This document shows, in pieces, positions 15,145-23,571 of a stretch of 32,478 bases of DNA. The notes below the pieces were generated by a model. That model worked only from the letters and a program-made list of their open reading frames with translations, did no database searches and was not told the DNA's origin. The stretch lies in assembly GCA_015487095.1 (NCBI GenBank), contig WFQM01000263.1:1-32478 (forward strand), written 5' to 3'. This DNA comes from Gammaproteobacteria bacterium (GTDB taxonomy: Bacteria > Pseudomonadota > Gammaproteobacteria > SZUA-152). Made by a program: the position numbers and the translations under genes. Numbering within the stretch: the first letter of the stretch is position 1; each line of letters begins with the position of its first letter.

Positions 15145-15555
15145 ATGGACACTTCAGAGACATCTGTACCGACAGTAGATGCGTCAGGAGAAACCGGCGA
15201 GAAAGAGAACCAGGGTCTCTCAAAAGGTACCCTGATCGGCAGCATCATTGCGGGCATTGCTGCCTCCACCTGTTGCATCGGGCCTTTGGTATTGCTGACC
15301 CTGGGCGTTAGCGGCTCATGGATTGGCAATCTCAGCGCCATGGAACCCTTCCGACCCTATCTTATCGGTGTGACGCTGATATTGCTGGGCCTGGCATTTC
15401 GTAAACTGTATCTGGTCCCTCAAGCCTGTGCCGTGGACGCACCGTGTTCTACGTCATCAAATCTGCGCAAACAGCGCATCACTTTCTGGATCGTTAGCGT
15501 GTTTGTGCTGATCGTCATGAGCTTCCCTTGGTATGGGCCCTATTTGTTGGACTAA
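15145..15555 (+). CDS. merT: mercuric transport protein MerT
   Basis: This 136-residue inner-membrane protein should take Hg(II) from MerP and pass it to the cytoplasmic reductase. The first membrane helix has the essential pair STCCIGP (C43, C44), and a second pair lies in the cytoplasmic loop (C95, C101 in QACAVDAPC). Three hydrophobic helices are visible, as usual for MerT. It has a longer hydrophilic N terminus (about 28 residues) than Tn21/Tn501 MerT. It starts after AGAGGAG and is followed 65 bases later by merP. Confidence 0.9.
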   Translation: MDTSETSVPTVDASGETGEKENQGLSKGTLIGSIIAGIAASTCCIGPLVLLTLGVSGSWIGNLSAMEPFRPYLIGVTLILLGLAFRKLYLVPQACAVDAPCSTSSNLRKQRITFWIVSVFVLIVMSFPWYGPYLLD

Positions 15556-15620
15556 CAGAAATTGAATTTTGTTTTTCGTTTGTTGACTGCATTTTTATAA
15601 AAACCAAGGAGTACAAAGCA

Positions 15621-15932
15621 ATGCGTAAATTATTTTTGGTATTGGGTCTGTGTTTGTCTGTACTTGGCATCGCTATGGTGACTTCAACGGCATCCCTGGC
15701 AGGTGAGTTAAAAACCATCACCCTGTCTGTGGACAAAATGACCTGCAACATGTGCCCCATTACGGTGAAAAAGGCTTTAAGAAAAGTGGAAGGAGTGAGT
15801 GAAGTCAGCGCCAAATATGAAGGCGATGGTGTGGGTTGGGCAAAGATCACCTATGACCCATCCAAAGTTAAAGTGGAAGACCTTACCTTTGCCACCGAGC
15901 AGGCCGGTTACCCTTCCAGGCTTCAGCAATGA
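15621..15932 (+). CDS. merP: periplasmic mercury-binding protein MerP
   Basis: This 103-residue protein has a signal peptide (STASLA) and one HMA domain with MTCNMC (C42, C45). It should bind Hg(II) in the periplasm and deliver it to MerT. The start at 15621 has AAGGAG nine bases upstream; a longer frame back to 15528 is an out-of-context extension overlapping merT. It overlaps the merA start by four bases (ATGA). Confidence 0.92.
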   Translation: MRKLFLVLGLCLSVLGIAMVTSTASLAGELKTITLSVDKMTCNMCPITVKKALRKVEGVSEVSAKYEGDGVGWAKITYDPSKVKVEDLTFATEQAGYPSRLQQ

Positions 15933-17365
15933 GCTATTGCAGTGGAAACGAAAGTAAGTCCGGGGATGGCAGTCAACACATAGCCATCGTTGGCACTGGC
16001 TCTGGCGCTTTTGCTGCGGCAATAAAAGCAGTCGAACGAGGTGCCCGCGTTACCATTATCGAAGGTGGTGACATGATTGGTGGCACCTGTGTAAATATCG
16101 GTTGTGTACCGTCAAAGATATTTATTCGCGGTGCCCACATTGCTCACCTGCAAGGCCATCATGTCGTCGATGGACTGCCACTGAACACTCCCGTCATTGA
16201 CCGCAAGGCAATGGTGGCTCAACAACAGGGCTGGGTCGAAAAACTGCGTTACGCAAAATACGAAAGTATTCTGGAAAGTAATCCCGGCATCACGCTGTTA
16301 CGCGGCATGGCTCGCTTTGAGAATGCTTCCACGTTGATCGTGACCCAGGCGAATGGCATGGAAACCACGTTACAGCCTGATCGTATTCTACTGGCCGTCG
16401 GTGCGAGTGCATCGATCCCGAAAACGGCAGGACTGATTGATACGCCTTTTTGGACCTCAACAGAGGCGCTGGTTGCGGAAGAACTGCCCAAACATTTAAT
16501 CGTATTGGGTGGCTCGGTGATAGCACTTGAACTGGCACAGGCCTTCCGCCATTTGGGTACTGAAGTGACGGTGGTCGCACGCAGCACACTGTTATCAAAA
16601 GAAGACCTGGAAATTGGCGAAGGGTTGAAGCAAGCTTTCGAAGGAGAAGGCATTCGTGTGTTAACCGACACCCAAGTAGACAGTGTGATGTTCCTGTTGG
16701 GTGAATTTAAATTAGAAACAAATCAGGGACTCATCACTGGCGATCAATTACTCGTCGCCACTGGCCGTCAACCGAATACCGAAGCGCTGGACCTGGACAA
16801 AGCCGGAGTAAAAACGGACAAACGTAGCGGCATCATTATCGATGACCACATGCGAACCAATGTCGAGAACATTTACGCCGCTGGTGATTGCACGAATCAA
16901 CCACAGTTCGTCTACGTTGCAGCTGCTGCCGGCACACGTGCCGCCCGCAACATGACGGGCGACGATGTAGCCATTGATTTGTCCGTCATGCCTGCTGTGG
17001 TATTCACCAATCCACAAGTGGCTAGCGTGGGCTTAACGGTACAACAAGCCGAAGCGCAAGACATGGTTGTCGATAGCCGAACCCTGGATCTCGAAAACGT
17101 GCCGCGTGCTATCGCTAATATGGATACCCGCGGCCTCATAAAACTGGTTGCCGAAAAAGACAGTGGTCACATTGTGGGCTGCCAGGTGCTGGCGGCTGAA
17201 GGCGGTGAAATTATTCAAACGGCGGCATTAGCTATCCGCAACCGTATGACCATCCGGGATTTGGCAGATCAATTATTCCCTTATCTCACCATGGTGGAAG
17301 GATTGAAACTGACGGCACAAACCTTCAACAGGGATGTGAAACAACTTTCTTGTTGTGCCGGTTAA
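15929..17365 (+). CDS. merA: mercuric reductase MerA without an N-terminal HMA domain
   Basis: This 478-residue flavoprotein reduces Hg(II) to volatile Hg(0) with NADPH. The FAD site (IAIVGTGSGAFAAAIKA), the redox-active pair GGTCVNIGCVPSK (C54, C59), the NAD(P)-binding region (LIVLGGSVIALELAQAF), the second FAD segment (NIYAAGDC) and the C-terminal vicinal pair SCCAG (C475, C476) are all present. It lacks the NmerA heavy-metal domain of Tn501-type enzymes, so it receives mercury directly or via thiols. The short N-terminal lead (MSYCSGNESKSGDG) has one Cys. It overlaps merP by four bases and is followed after four bases by a merD-like gene. Confidence 0.95.
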   Translation: MSYCSGNESKSGDGSQHIAIVGTGSGAFAAAIKAVERGARVTIIEGGDMIGGTCVNIGCVPSKIFIRGAHIAHLQGHHVVDGLPLNTPVIDRKAMVAQQQGWVEKLRYAKYESILESNPGITLLRGMARFENASTLIVTQANGMETTLQPDRILLAVGASASIPKTAGLIDTPFWTSTEALVAEELPKHLIVLGGSVIALELAQAFRHLGTEVTVVARSTLLSKEDLEIGEGLKQAFEGEGIRVLTDTQVDSVMFLLGEFKLETNQGLITGDQLLVATGRQPNTEALDLDKAGVKTDKRSGIIIDDHMRTNVENIYAAGDCTNQPQFVYVAAAAGTRAARNMTGDDVAIDLSVMPAVVFTNPQVASVGLTVQQAEAQDMVVDSRTLDLENVPRAIANMDTRGLIKLVAEKDSGHIVGCQVLAAEGGEIIQTAALAIRNRMTIRDLADQLFPYLTMVEGLKLTAQTFNRDVKQLSCCAG

Positions 17366-17369
17366 TTTT

Positions 17370-17651
17370 ATGAACGCATATACCATTTCCAAGCTGGCCG
17401 AAGACGCGAGTGTTAGTTTCGGTATCGTGCGCAATTATCAAATGCGCGGCATGTTGCAGCCTTGTGAATGCACAGATTGTGGTTATGGTATTTACGATGA
17501 ATCAGCATTATCACGCCTGCGTTTTATTCGGGCTGGCAAGAAAGCAAAAATTTCACTTAACGATTTTGAAATTCTATGCAAAACACTGGATGAACAGGAT
17601 AAGGAATGCATTCCTCTGGCAAGCATCAACGATAAAGTCAGCACTAAATGA
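17370..17651 (+). CDS. merD: MerD-like regulator, shortened
   Basis: This 93-residue protein begins MNAYTISKLAEDASVSFGIVRNYQMRG (in part), matching the MerR-type helix-turn-helix of MerD. The segment CECTDCGYGIYDESALSRLRFIRAG follows the MerD pattern but has three cysteines. It ends soon after the region LCKTLDEQ, about 28 residues shorter than MerD of Tn501, lacking most of the C-terminal dimer helix. MerD removes MerR from the mer operator and so turns the operon down. The start at 17370 lies four bases after merA; the upstream GTG frame at 17355 overlaps merA. Confidence 0.8.
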   Translation: MNAYTISKLAEDASVSFGIVRNYQMRGMLQPCECTDCGYGIYDESALSRLRFIRAGKKAKISLNDFEILCKTLDEQDKECIPLASINDKVSTK

Positions 17652-17770
17652 AAACGTGAAAATGCTGATATCATTCCAGTCACACCTCATTTAACCTGGT
17701 TGTTTTCTCGATCAAAAAACGCAATGAAGACCAATGCTATTAAATGCGGTGGTGAAAATGACGATTATTA

Positions 17771-18628
17771 TCAATTCTCTCCGGTTAACGATAGACCCAG
17801 CTGGTACAACGGCTTTTTTTTGCCTCCGGTAATTTTTGCGGCCAGCGCACTGGCCTGACTCAGCGGCAGTTCATCGAGCAGTATTTTGAGAATACGTTGC
17901 GCTTCACCATCCGGTGCATCGTCTTCTGCGGCGTTGACGCCAGCCACCAATAACACCATTTCCCCTTTTTGCTGATCCGGGTCGTCACTGGCCCATTCGC
18001 GTAACGCTGCCACCGCATCGCCCTTGATGGTCTCAAAGGTTTTGGTAAGCTCCCGTGCCAGCACCACATGACGGTCTGCACCAAACACGGCAACCATGTC
18101 GGCGAGTGTGTCCAGCAATCGGTGCGGGGCTTCGTAAAAAATCAGCGTGCGGGTTTCTGCGCCCATTGCTTCCAAACGTTTTTTGCGCGCGGTGCTTTTT
18201 GATGGCAAAAAACCTTCAAAGACAAAACGGTCTGATGGCAACCCGGCAGCCGACAGGGCGGCAATCATCGCGCTGGCTCCAGGAATAGGCACAACTTTGA
18301 TGCCCGATTCACGGGCCAGACGCACCAAGTGAAAACCAGGATCGCTGATCAGCGGGGTACCTGCATCAGAAATCAGCGCTACGCTTTTGCCTTGCGCCAG
18401 ACGCGCCACCACGTCCGGTGCCCGGTCACGCTCGTTGTGATCGTGCAGGGCCAGGGTTTTGCTGGTAATTTGATATTGCTGCAACAGGCGTCCACTGTGC
18501 CGGGTATCTTCTGCGGCAATGAGATCCACCCCGGCCAATACCGTCAGCGCACGCTGGCTGATGTCTGCCAGATTGCCGATTGGTGTGGCCACCACGTATA
18601 AAACACCCGTTTCCACTAACTCGTTCAT
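17771..18628 (-). CDS. rsmI: 16S rRNA (cytidine-1402 2'-O) methyltransferase RsmI
   Basis: This 285-residue SAM-dependent enzyme methylates the ribose of C1402 in 16S rRNA. Family motifs are [55 protein letters not shown] and FYEAPHR. Length matches the E. coli protein (286). I chose the ATG at 18628; a GTG at 18634 two codons earlier is possible, and both lie just after GAGGTGAGG. It is divergent from lpoA with 37 bases between the start codons, as in many gammaproteobacteria. It marks the chromosome side of the junction with the mer operon; the two genes converge with about 120 bases between them. Confidence 0.95.
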   Translation of the reverse strand: MNELVETGVLYVVATPIGNLADISQRALTVLAGVDLIAAEDTRHSGRLLQQYQITSKTLALHDHNERDRAPDVVARLAQGKSVALISDAGTPLISDPGFHLVRLARESGIKVVPIPGASAMIAALSAAGLPSDRFVFEGFLPSKSTARKKRLEAMGAETRTLIFYEAPHRLLDTLADMVAVFGADRHVVLARELTKTFETIKGDAVAALREWASDDPDQQKGEMVLLVAGVNAAEDDAPDGEAQRILKILLDELPLSQASALAAKITGGKKKPLYQLGLSLTGEN

Positions 18629-18665
18629 TGACACTGCCTCACCTCATCCACATACTTTCCGGTTC

Positions 18666-20690
18666 ATGCGGAATCTAACACAAAGTTTCAGGCGTCAGCG
18701 CCAACTCTTCCTGATCAGCTTACTGTCTTTGCTGCTGGTGGCCTGCGTCAGCGCGCCACCGGTCCAGCAGGAACAGTTGGGTGACATGGGCCCTGACACT
18801 GTGGCACTGGAGCAAATGGCCACCGATGGTCGTTTCCTTGATGCGGCGCTGGCCTATTCCAGGCTTGCAGCGAATGCTCCCTCGCCACAACGTGAGCACT
18901 ATACACTGCGCACCGCTGAGCTGTTGATGCTGGGCAATTACGTGCCGCAGGCCCACCAGATGCTCGATGAAATTGATGCTGCTGCACTTTCAACCGATTT
19001 ACAGATTCGTCACGCCCTGCTTTCCGCCAGCATTTCCCTGGCAAGACAATTGCCGGATATGGCTCTGAGCTCTCTGGATCTGGCGGAAAACCTGTTGATG
19101 ATCACGGACGAAATCAACCCGCAAGACATGCGGCGTTTGCATTATCTGCGCGCCACTACCTTTGCGCAGTTGGGCAATCATCTGGAATCTGCTCATGAGC
19201 GGGTATTACTGGAGCCTCTGCTCGATGACCCGGAGGCTGTGCTCGCCAATCAGGAGGCTATTCTCAACGCGCTGCAAAATATTCCCCCCAGCATGTTGCA
19301 AACCCTGCAAACCGCTGGGCCACCGGATGTGCTCAGTGGCTGGTTGGAATTGGTACTGCTCGGCAGCAAAATGGCGGATAACCCGCAGGGTGGTATCGAT
19401 ATGGTCACTTGGCGTGAACGTTATCCTGCCCATCCGGCACAAGATGACATTATCGTGGCGGTACTGTTAGCGCGTCCCCGGGTGTTACCTCTGCCGACAA
19501 AAATCGCGCTAATCCTGCCGCTGAATAATCGCTTCGCCAAGGCTGCCAGTGCCGTGCGTGATGGTTTTCTTGCCGCCTATTACGCGCAACCCGACAATAC
19601 ATCTGTAAATTCACCCGGTTTGGAAAACAGCGACAATCTGGCTGGCAGCGGCGATAGTATGGTTGCGTTTGATACACCGGCCAGCGTGGTGCCCAGCATC
19701 GCCATTTACGATGCGGGCGACGACCCGGCATTTATTGATCTGATTTATGAACAGGCCGTCGATGATGGTGCCGAATTTGTGGTGGGCCCGCTCAACAAGG
19801 ATGCCGTCAATCAATTGGCTGCACATGATGAATTGCCCGTGCCGGTGTTGGCGCTCAATTACAGCGAACAACAGGGTGAAAATGCAGCGAAGGGTTTGCC
19901 CGATAATCTGTTCCAGCTCAGTCTGTCACCAGAACAGGAGGCCCAGCAAATTGCTGAACGTGCCTGGCTGGATGGTTACAGTCGTGCGGCGATCATTACT
20001 CCTTCGTCTGCCTGGGGAACACGAGTGGCCAAGGCATTCAGCGAGCGCTGGTTGCAGTTTGGTGGCCATGTGGTGGAAAAACAGACTTACGACGCCAAAA
20101 AAAGTGACTATTCACTCCCGATTCGTCGCTTGCTCAATGTCGATGAAAGTGAGCAACGCCACAAAGCTCTGCGCCGGGTGCTGGGCAAAAAAACGGAATT
20201 CATTCCTCGTCGCCGACAGGATATCGACTTTATTTTCATGGCCGCCGGTTCACGGCAGGCACGGCTGATTCGTCCACAGTTACGTTTTCACCACGCACCC
20301 AAAGTGCCGGTGTACGCTACATCGCACAGTTACAGTGGCAGTATCAACGCTGATATGGACAGAGATATGGACGGTGTCACATTCGCCGACATGCCGTGGA
20401 CGCTGCACACTGAGCAGTCCACTCATGCCCTCAAGGCCGACATCGAGGCCATCTGGCCCAACGCCAGCAAGCGCTATTCGCGCCTTTTTGCATTGGGTGT
20501 GGATGCTTATCGGGTGATCGGTGAACTCAATACCCTGCGGCGCAACCGTTCGGCATTTTATCCTGGAGAAACCGGCGACCTGTATCTGGACGTAGCCAAT
20601 CGCCTGCAACGACGGTTATTATGGGCGAAATTTGAGCGTGGCATACCGCAGTTGCTCAACGAATATTCAGACACACCGTCAGACCCATAA
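18666..20690 (+). CDS. lpoA: LpoA, outer-membrane lipoprotein activator of penicillin-binding protein 1A
   Basis: This 674-residue lipoprotein should activate the peptidoglycan synthase PBP1A from the outer membrane. The signal peptide ends in a lipobox LVAC (C27). The N-terminal half is rich in short helices (TPR-like: LDAALAYSRLAANAPSPQ). The C-terminal half from about residue 275 is a periplasmic-binding-protein-like domain (KIALILPLNNRFAKAASAVRDGF ... VVGPLNKDAVNQL). Length fits the E. coli protein (678). I chose the ATG at 18666, the last possible start before the signal peptide; a longer open frame runs back through the opposite rsmI gene. Gene order rsmI-lpoA-yraN is conserved. Confidence 0.93.
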   Translation: MRNLTQSFRRQRQLFLISLLSLLLVACVSAPPVQQEQLGDMGPDTVALEQMATDGRFLDAALAYSRLAANAPSPQREHYTLRTAELLMLGNYVPQAHQMLDEIDAAALSTDLQIRHALLSASISLARQLPDMALSSLDLAENLLMITDEINPQDMRRLHYLRATTFAQLGNHLESAHERVLLEPLLDDPEAVLANQEAILNALQNIPPSMLQTLQTAGPPDVLSGWLELVLLGSKMADNPQGGIDMVTWRERYPAHPAQDDIIVAVLLARPRVLPLPTKIALILPLNNRFAKAASAVRDGFLAAYYAQPDNTSVNSPGLENSDNLAGSGDSMVAFDTPASVVPSIAIYDAGDDPAFIDLIYEQAVDDGAEFVVGPLNKDAVNQLAAHDELPVPVLALNYSEQQGENAAKGLPDNLFQLSLSPEQEAQQIAERAWLDGYSRAAIITPSSAWGTRVAKAFSERWLQFGGHVVEKQTYDAKKSDYSLPIRRLLNVDESEQRHKALRRVLGKKTEFIPRRRQDIDFIFMAAGSRQARLIRPQLRFHHAPKVPVYATSHSYSGSINADMDRDMDGVTFADMPWTLHTEQSTHALKADIEAIWPNASKRYSRLFALGVDAYRVIGELNTLRRNRSAFYPGETGDLYLDVANRLQRRLLWAKFERGIPQLLNEYSDTPSDP

Positions 20691-20705
20691 ACCCGGACCC
20701 CTGCG

Positions 20706-21089
20706 ATGTTCAGCAAAAACCGCCAAAATGACACCCGTGCTGCAACGGGCAAACAGGCTGAAGCTCGCGCCTGCGAATATTTGCAGGCTCGGGGGCTCAC
20801 GCTGGTGGAACGCAACTACCTGTGCAAGCGTGGCGAAATCGATTTGATCATGCAAGACAAACACTCCACGGTTTTTGTGGAAGTGCGTTATCGGCGTAAT
20901 GACCATTTTGGCAGCAGCGCAGAAAGCGTTGATTGGCGTAAACAGGCAAAATTGCTAGCCACTGCCGAGCACTATTTACAGCAACATCCTAAGGCGGCAC
21001 AAAGCGTCTGTCGTTTTGACGTGGTGGCGCTCACCACGGAAAACGGGCAACAGACCATTGACTGGATTATCGATGCCTTTCAGGCATGA
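20706..21089 (+). CDS. yraN: YraN / UPF0102 family protein
   Basis: This 127-residue protein has the UPF0102 signatures GKQAEARACEYLQ, RNYLCKRGEIDLIMQD and VFVEVRYR. These resemble the active-site pattern of restriction-endonuclease-like folds (E, D, ExK-type), although the last lysine is arginine here. The biological role is not established. It lies 15 bases after lpoA and is probably co-transcribed with it. Confidence 0.9.
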   Translation: MFSKNRQNDTRAATGKQAEARACEYLQARGLTLVERNYLCKRGEIDLIMQDKHSTVFVEVRYRRNDHFGSSAESVDWRKQAKLLATAEHYLQQHPKAAQSVCRFDVVALTTENGQQTIDWIIDAFQA

Positions 21090-21126
21090 CTACCTACATT
21101 AACAACCGACACAAAACGAGAACACC

Positions 21127-21708
21127 ATGAAACCCGATAAACTGTTACTCATTTTATTTGCCCTTGCTGCCTTCACGTTGAGCACCGGTTGCGTTGCCCC
21201 GGTGCTGGTGGCGGGCGCTGCCGGTGGTGCCAGCGTTGCGCATGACAAGCGCAGCAATCAGACCATGATTGATGATCAGCTGATCGAAACCAAAGCCAAA
21301 GATGCTATTTACGCCGATGTCAAAATGGCCAAACGTGTGCATATCAACGTCACCAGTTTCAATCGTGTGGTGCTGCTGACCGGCGAGGCGCTATCCCGGG
21401 CAACACGCGATAAGGTGGTGGATATCGTGCGCCACCTCGACAAGGTACGCCGTGTACACAATGAAATTCGGGTTGCCGACCTCACCGGGCTTTCTGCACG
21501 CACCAACGACACCTGGATTACCTCAAAAATAAAAACCCAAATGCTCACTACCAAAGGTTTTGACTCCTCGCGCATCAAGGTGGTGACCGAAGACGGCAGC
21601 GTATTCCTCATGGGGCTGGTGACAAAAGAAATCGGCAATCAAGCCGCGGCTATCGCCCGCGAAATTTCCGGCGTGAAGCGTGTGGTGAAGGTGTTTGAAT
21701 ATCTGTAA
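21127..21708 (+). CDS. dolP: DolP-type outer-membrane lipoprotein with two BON domains
   Basis: This 193-residue lipoprotein has a lipobox STGC (C22) and two BON domains. The first runs over about residues 45-110 (IETKAKDAIYADV ... VVLLTGEALSRATRDKVVDI) and the second over about 120-190 (ITSKIKTQMLTTKGFDSSRIKVV ... VFLMGLV). DolP (YraP) supports outer-membrane integrity at the division site. It is 37 bases downstream of yraN. In E. coli diaA sits between these two genes; it is absent here. Confidence 0.92.
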   Translation: MKPDKLLLILFALAAFTLSTGCVAPVLVAGAAGGASVAHDKRSNQTMIDDQLIETKAKDAIYADVKMAKRVHINVTSFNRVVLLTGEALSRATRDKVVDIVRHLDKVRRVHNEIRVADLTGLSARTNDTWITSKIKTQMLTTKGFDSSRIKVVTEDGSVFLMGLVTKEIGNQAAAIAREISGVKRVVKVFEYL

Positions 21709-21717
21709 CCCTCTGTA

Positions 21718-23124
21718 ATGGAGATCCCTGCTGATGTTACCCGGGCGCTGATTCAATTATTAGGCGCAGACCGAGTGCTCACTGCGACTAGCGACCGGCT
21801 GGCCTATGGGTATGATAACAGCCGCGAACAGGCACTACCGGGACTGGTGGTATTTCCTCGCAGTCACGACGAAATAGTCGCCATCGTACAGCGCTGTTGT
21901 CACGATAAAATTCCGCTGGTCACTCGTGGTCGAGGCACTGGCACCACTGGGGCAACCGTGCCCGTCAGCGGTGGCATCGTACTTTCCACCGAACGCATGG
22001 CACGCATTCTGGAAATTTCACCCGATGACCGGCTGATGGTGGTGGAACCCGGCGTGACCAATCAGGCCGTGCAGGAAGCCGCAGCGGCACAGGGGTTTTT
22101 CTGGCCACCCGACCCCACCAGTGCGGCAGTCTGCACCGTCGGCGGCAATCTCGCCTACAATTCCGCAGGACCACGGGCAGTTAAATACGGCACGCCACGG
22201 GAAAACACCCTGGGACTGCGTGCAGTATCCGGAACCGGAGAGGAAATCCGCACGGGCACACGCACCACTAAAGGCGTGGTGGGCTACGACCTCACGCGCC
22301 TGTTAATTGGCTCCGAAGGCACCCTGGCGATTATCACCGAAGCCACACTCAAGCTCACCCCCCTGCCCGAAACCAAACGCACCTTGCAAGCAATCTACGC
22401 TGATATTGCTTCGGCAACGCAAGCAGTATCGCGCATCATGGCGCAACCGGTGGTGCCCTGTGCGCTGGAGTTCATCGACGGTGCGGCGATTGAAATGGTG
22501 CGTGAAATATCCACGGCGGAGTTACCCAAAAGAGCCGGTGCGTTGCTGATGATTGAAGTGGATGGCCCAACATCGGCCATGGCCGAAATGATGGATGCCG
22601 TGAGTCAGGCCGCCACAACCCAGGGTCTGCTAAGCCTGAAAACTGCCAATACCGCGGAAGAAATTCAGGCGCTATGGGCCACACGCAAGGCACTGTCACC
22701 GGCACTGCGCAACGTAGCGCCGAAAAAAATCAACGAAGACGTGGTGGTACCCGTTTCAAAAATCCCGGCATTACTGAACGGGCTGGAAACGCTGGCGCAG
22801 CAACACGACGTGACCATTGTTAATTTTGGTCATGCCGGCAATGGTAATATCCATGTGAACCTGCTGGTAAACCCTGATGATCCCCGTCAACTGGCCAGTG
22901 CCGAGGCCTGTCTTGATGCTGTCTTTTCACTGGTGCTGGGACTGGGCGGCACCCTTTCCGGGGAGCATGGTATTGGTCTGGTCAAACGGGAATTTGTCGC
23001 CCGTGAAATTACAGCCCCAACGCTACACCTGATGCAGAACATTAAACAGGTTTTTGACCCCCATAATATTCTTAATCCCGAGAAAGCTTTCCCCCGCAAA
23101 CCCACGCCCGGACAACCGGCATAA
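21718..23124 (+). CDS. FAD-linked oxidase of the GlcD / D-lactate dehydrogenase family
   Basis: This 468-residue enzyme should oxidise a 2-hydroxy acid such as glycolate or D-lactate using FAD. The FAD-binding type 4 domain occupies about residues 35-225, with VTRGRGTGTTGATVPVSGG, WPPDPTSAAVCTVGGNLAYN and TTKGVVGYDLTRLLIGSEGTLAI. The C-terminal oxidase domain has NFGHAGNGNIHVNLL and GGTLSGEHGIGLVKREF, the conserved metal/substrate site region. It starts ten bases after dolP with no clear ribosome site. There is no GlcE/GlcF partner adjacent, so a single-subunit D-lactate dehydrogenase is plausible; substrate cannot be fixed from the sequence. Confidence 0.88.
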   Translation: MEIPADVTRALIQLLGADRVLTATSDRLAYGYDNSREQALPGLVVFPRSHDEIVAIVQRCCHDKIPLVTRGRGTGTTGATVPVSGGIVLSTERMARILEISPDDRLMVVEPGVTNQAVQEAAAAQGFFWPPDPTSAAVCTVGGNLAYNSAGPRAVKYGTPRENTLGLRAVSGTGEEIRTGTRTTKGVVGYDLTRLLIGSEGTLAIITEATLKLTPLPETKRTLQAIYADIASATQAVSRIMAQPVVPCALEFIDGAAIEMVREISTAELPKRAGALLMIEVDGPTSAMAEMMDAVSQAATTQGLLSLKTANTAEEIQALWATRKALSPALRNVAPKKINEDVVVPVSKIPALLNGLETLAQQHDVTIVNFGHAGNGNIHVNLLVNPDDPRQLASAEACLDAVFSLVLGLGGTLSGEHGIGLVKREFVAREITAPTLHLMQNIKQVFDPHNILNPEKAFPRKPTPGQPA

Positions 23125-23331
23125 CCCACTAAAAAATTAAAGTTTTCCCGTTTTCACTCCGCTAAGTTTGTAGCAATCAACAGACATCCGTTGCCCTCGT
23201 GCAAAACGATATCTGCTGGCTCATGGCTTGATAAAAACTACCACTCAAACTCGTCGTTAAAAATAAACAAATAAGCAGAACTGATTTTAACGGGTATTTT
23301 TGACAATACGTTGGTATTTACTGCAAAAACA
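23125..23331. other. intergenic region, AT-rich
   Basis: No gene is visible. A TTGACA hexamer at 23300-23305 could be a -35 box for the following small gene, but I see no matching -10 box at the usual distance. Confidence 0.3.
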
Positions 23332-23547
23332 ATGGCCATCAAACGAAACCTTCACAATATTGATATTGCCATACGCATACTCATTGGTATCGCACTGATT
23401 TATTTTGGTTTTGTCGATACAAGCTACATCAGCAATGATATGACACGCTGGTTATTGGGTGTTTTCGGCATTGTTAATTTTCTTGCCGCAGTATTACGCT
23501 CCTGTCCGATTTATGCCCTTGCGGGTATCAACACTTATCAAAAATAA
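23332..23547 (+). CDS. small DUF2892-like inner-membrane protein
   Basis: This 71-residue protein has two hydrophobic helices (IAIRILIGIALIYFGFV and WLLGVFGIVNFLAAVLRSCPIYALAGI) and the pattern RNLHNIDIAIRILIG...G...R.CPIYALAGI seen in DUF2892 proteins, like the membrane part of YgaP. The CP in the second helix is conserved in this group. Function is unknown. The ATG at 23332 is preferred to a TTG at 23311. It precedes the c-di-GMP gene by 24 bases. Confidence 0.7.
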   Translation: MAIKRNLHNIDIAIRILIGIALIYFGFVDTSYISNDMTRWLLGVFGIVNFLAAVLRSCPIYALAGINTYQK

Positions 23548-23571
23548 TTGACACTCCGAATACCCTGATCA

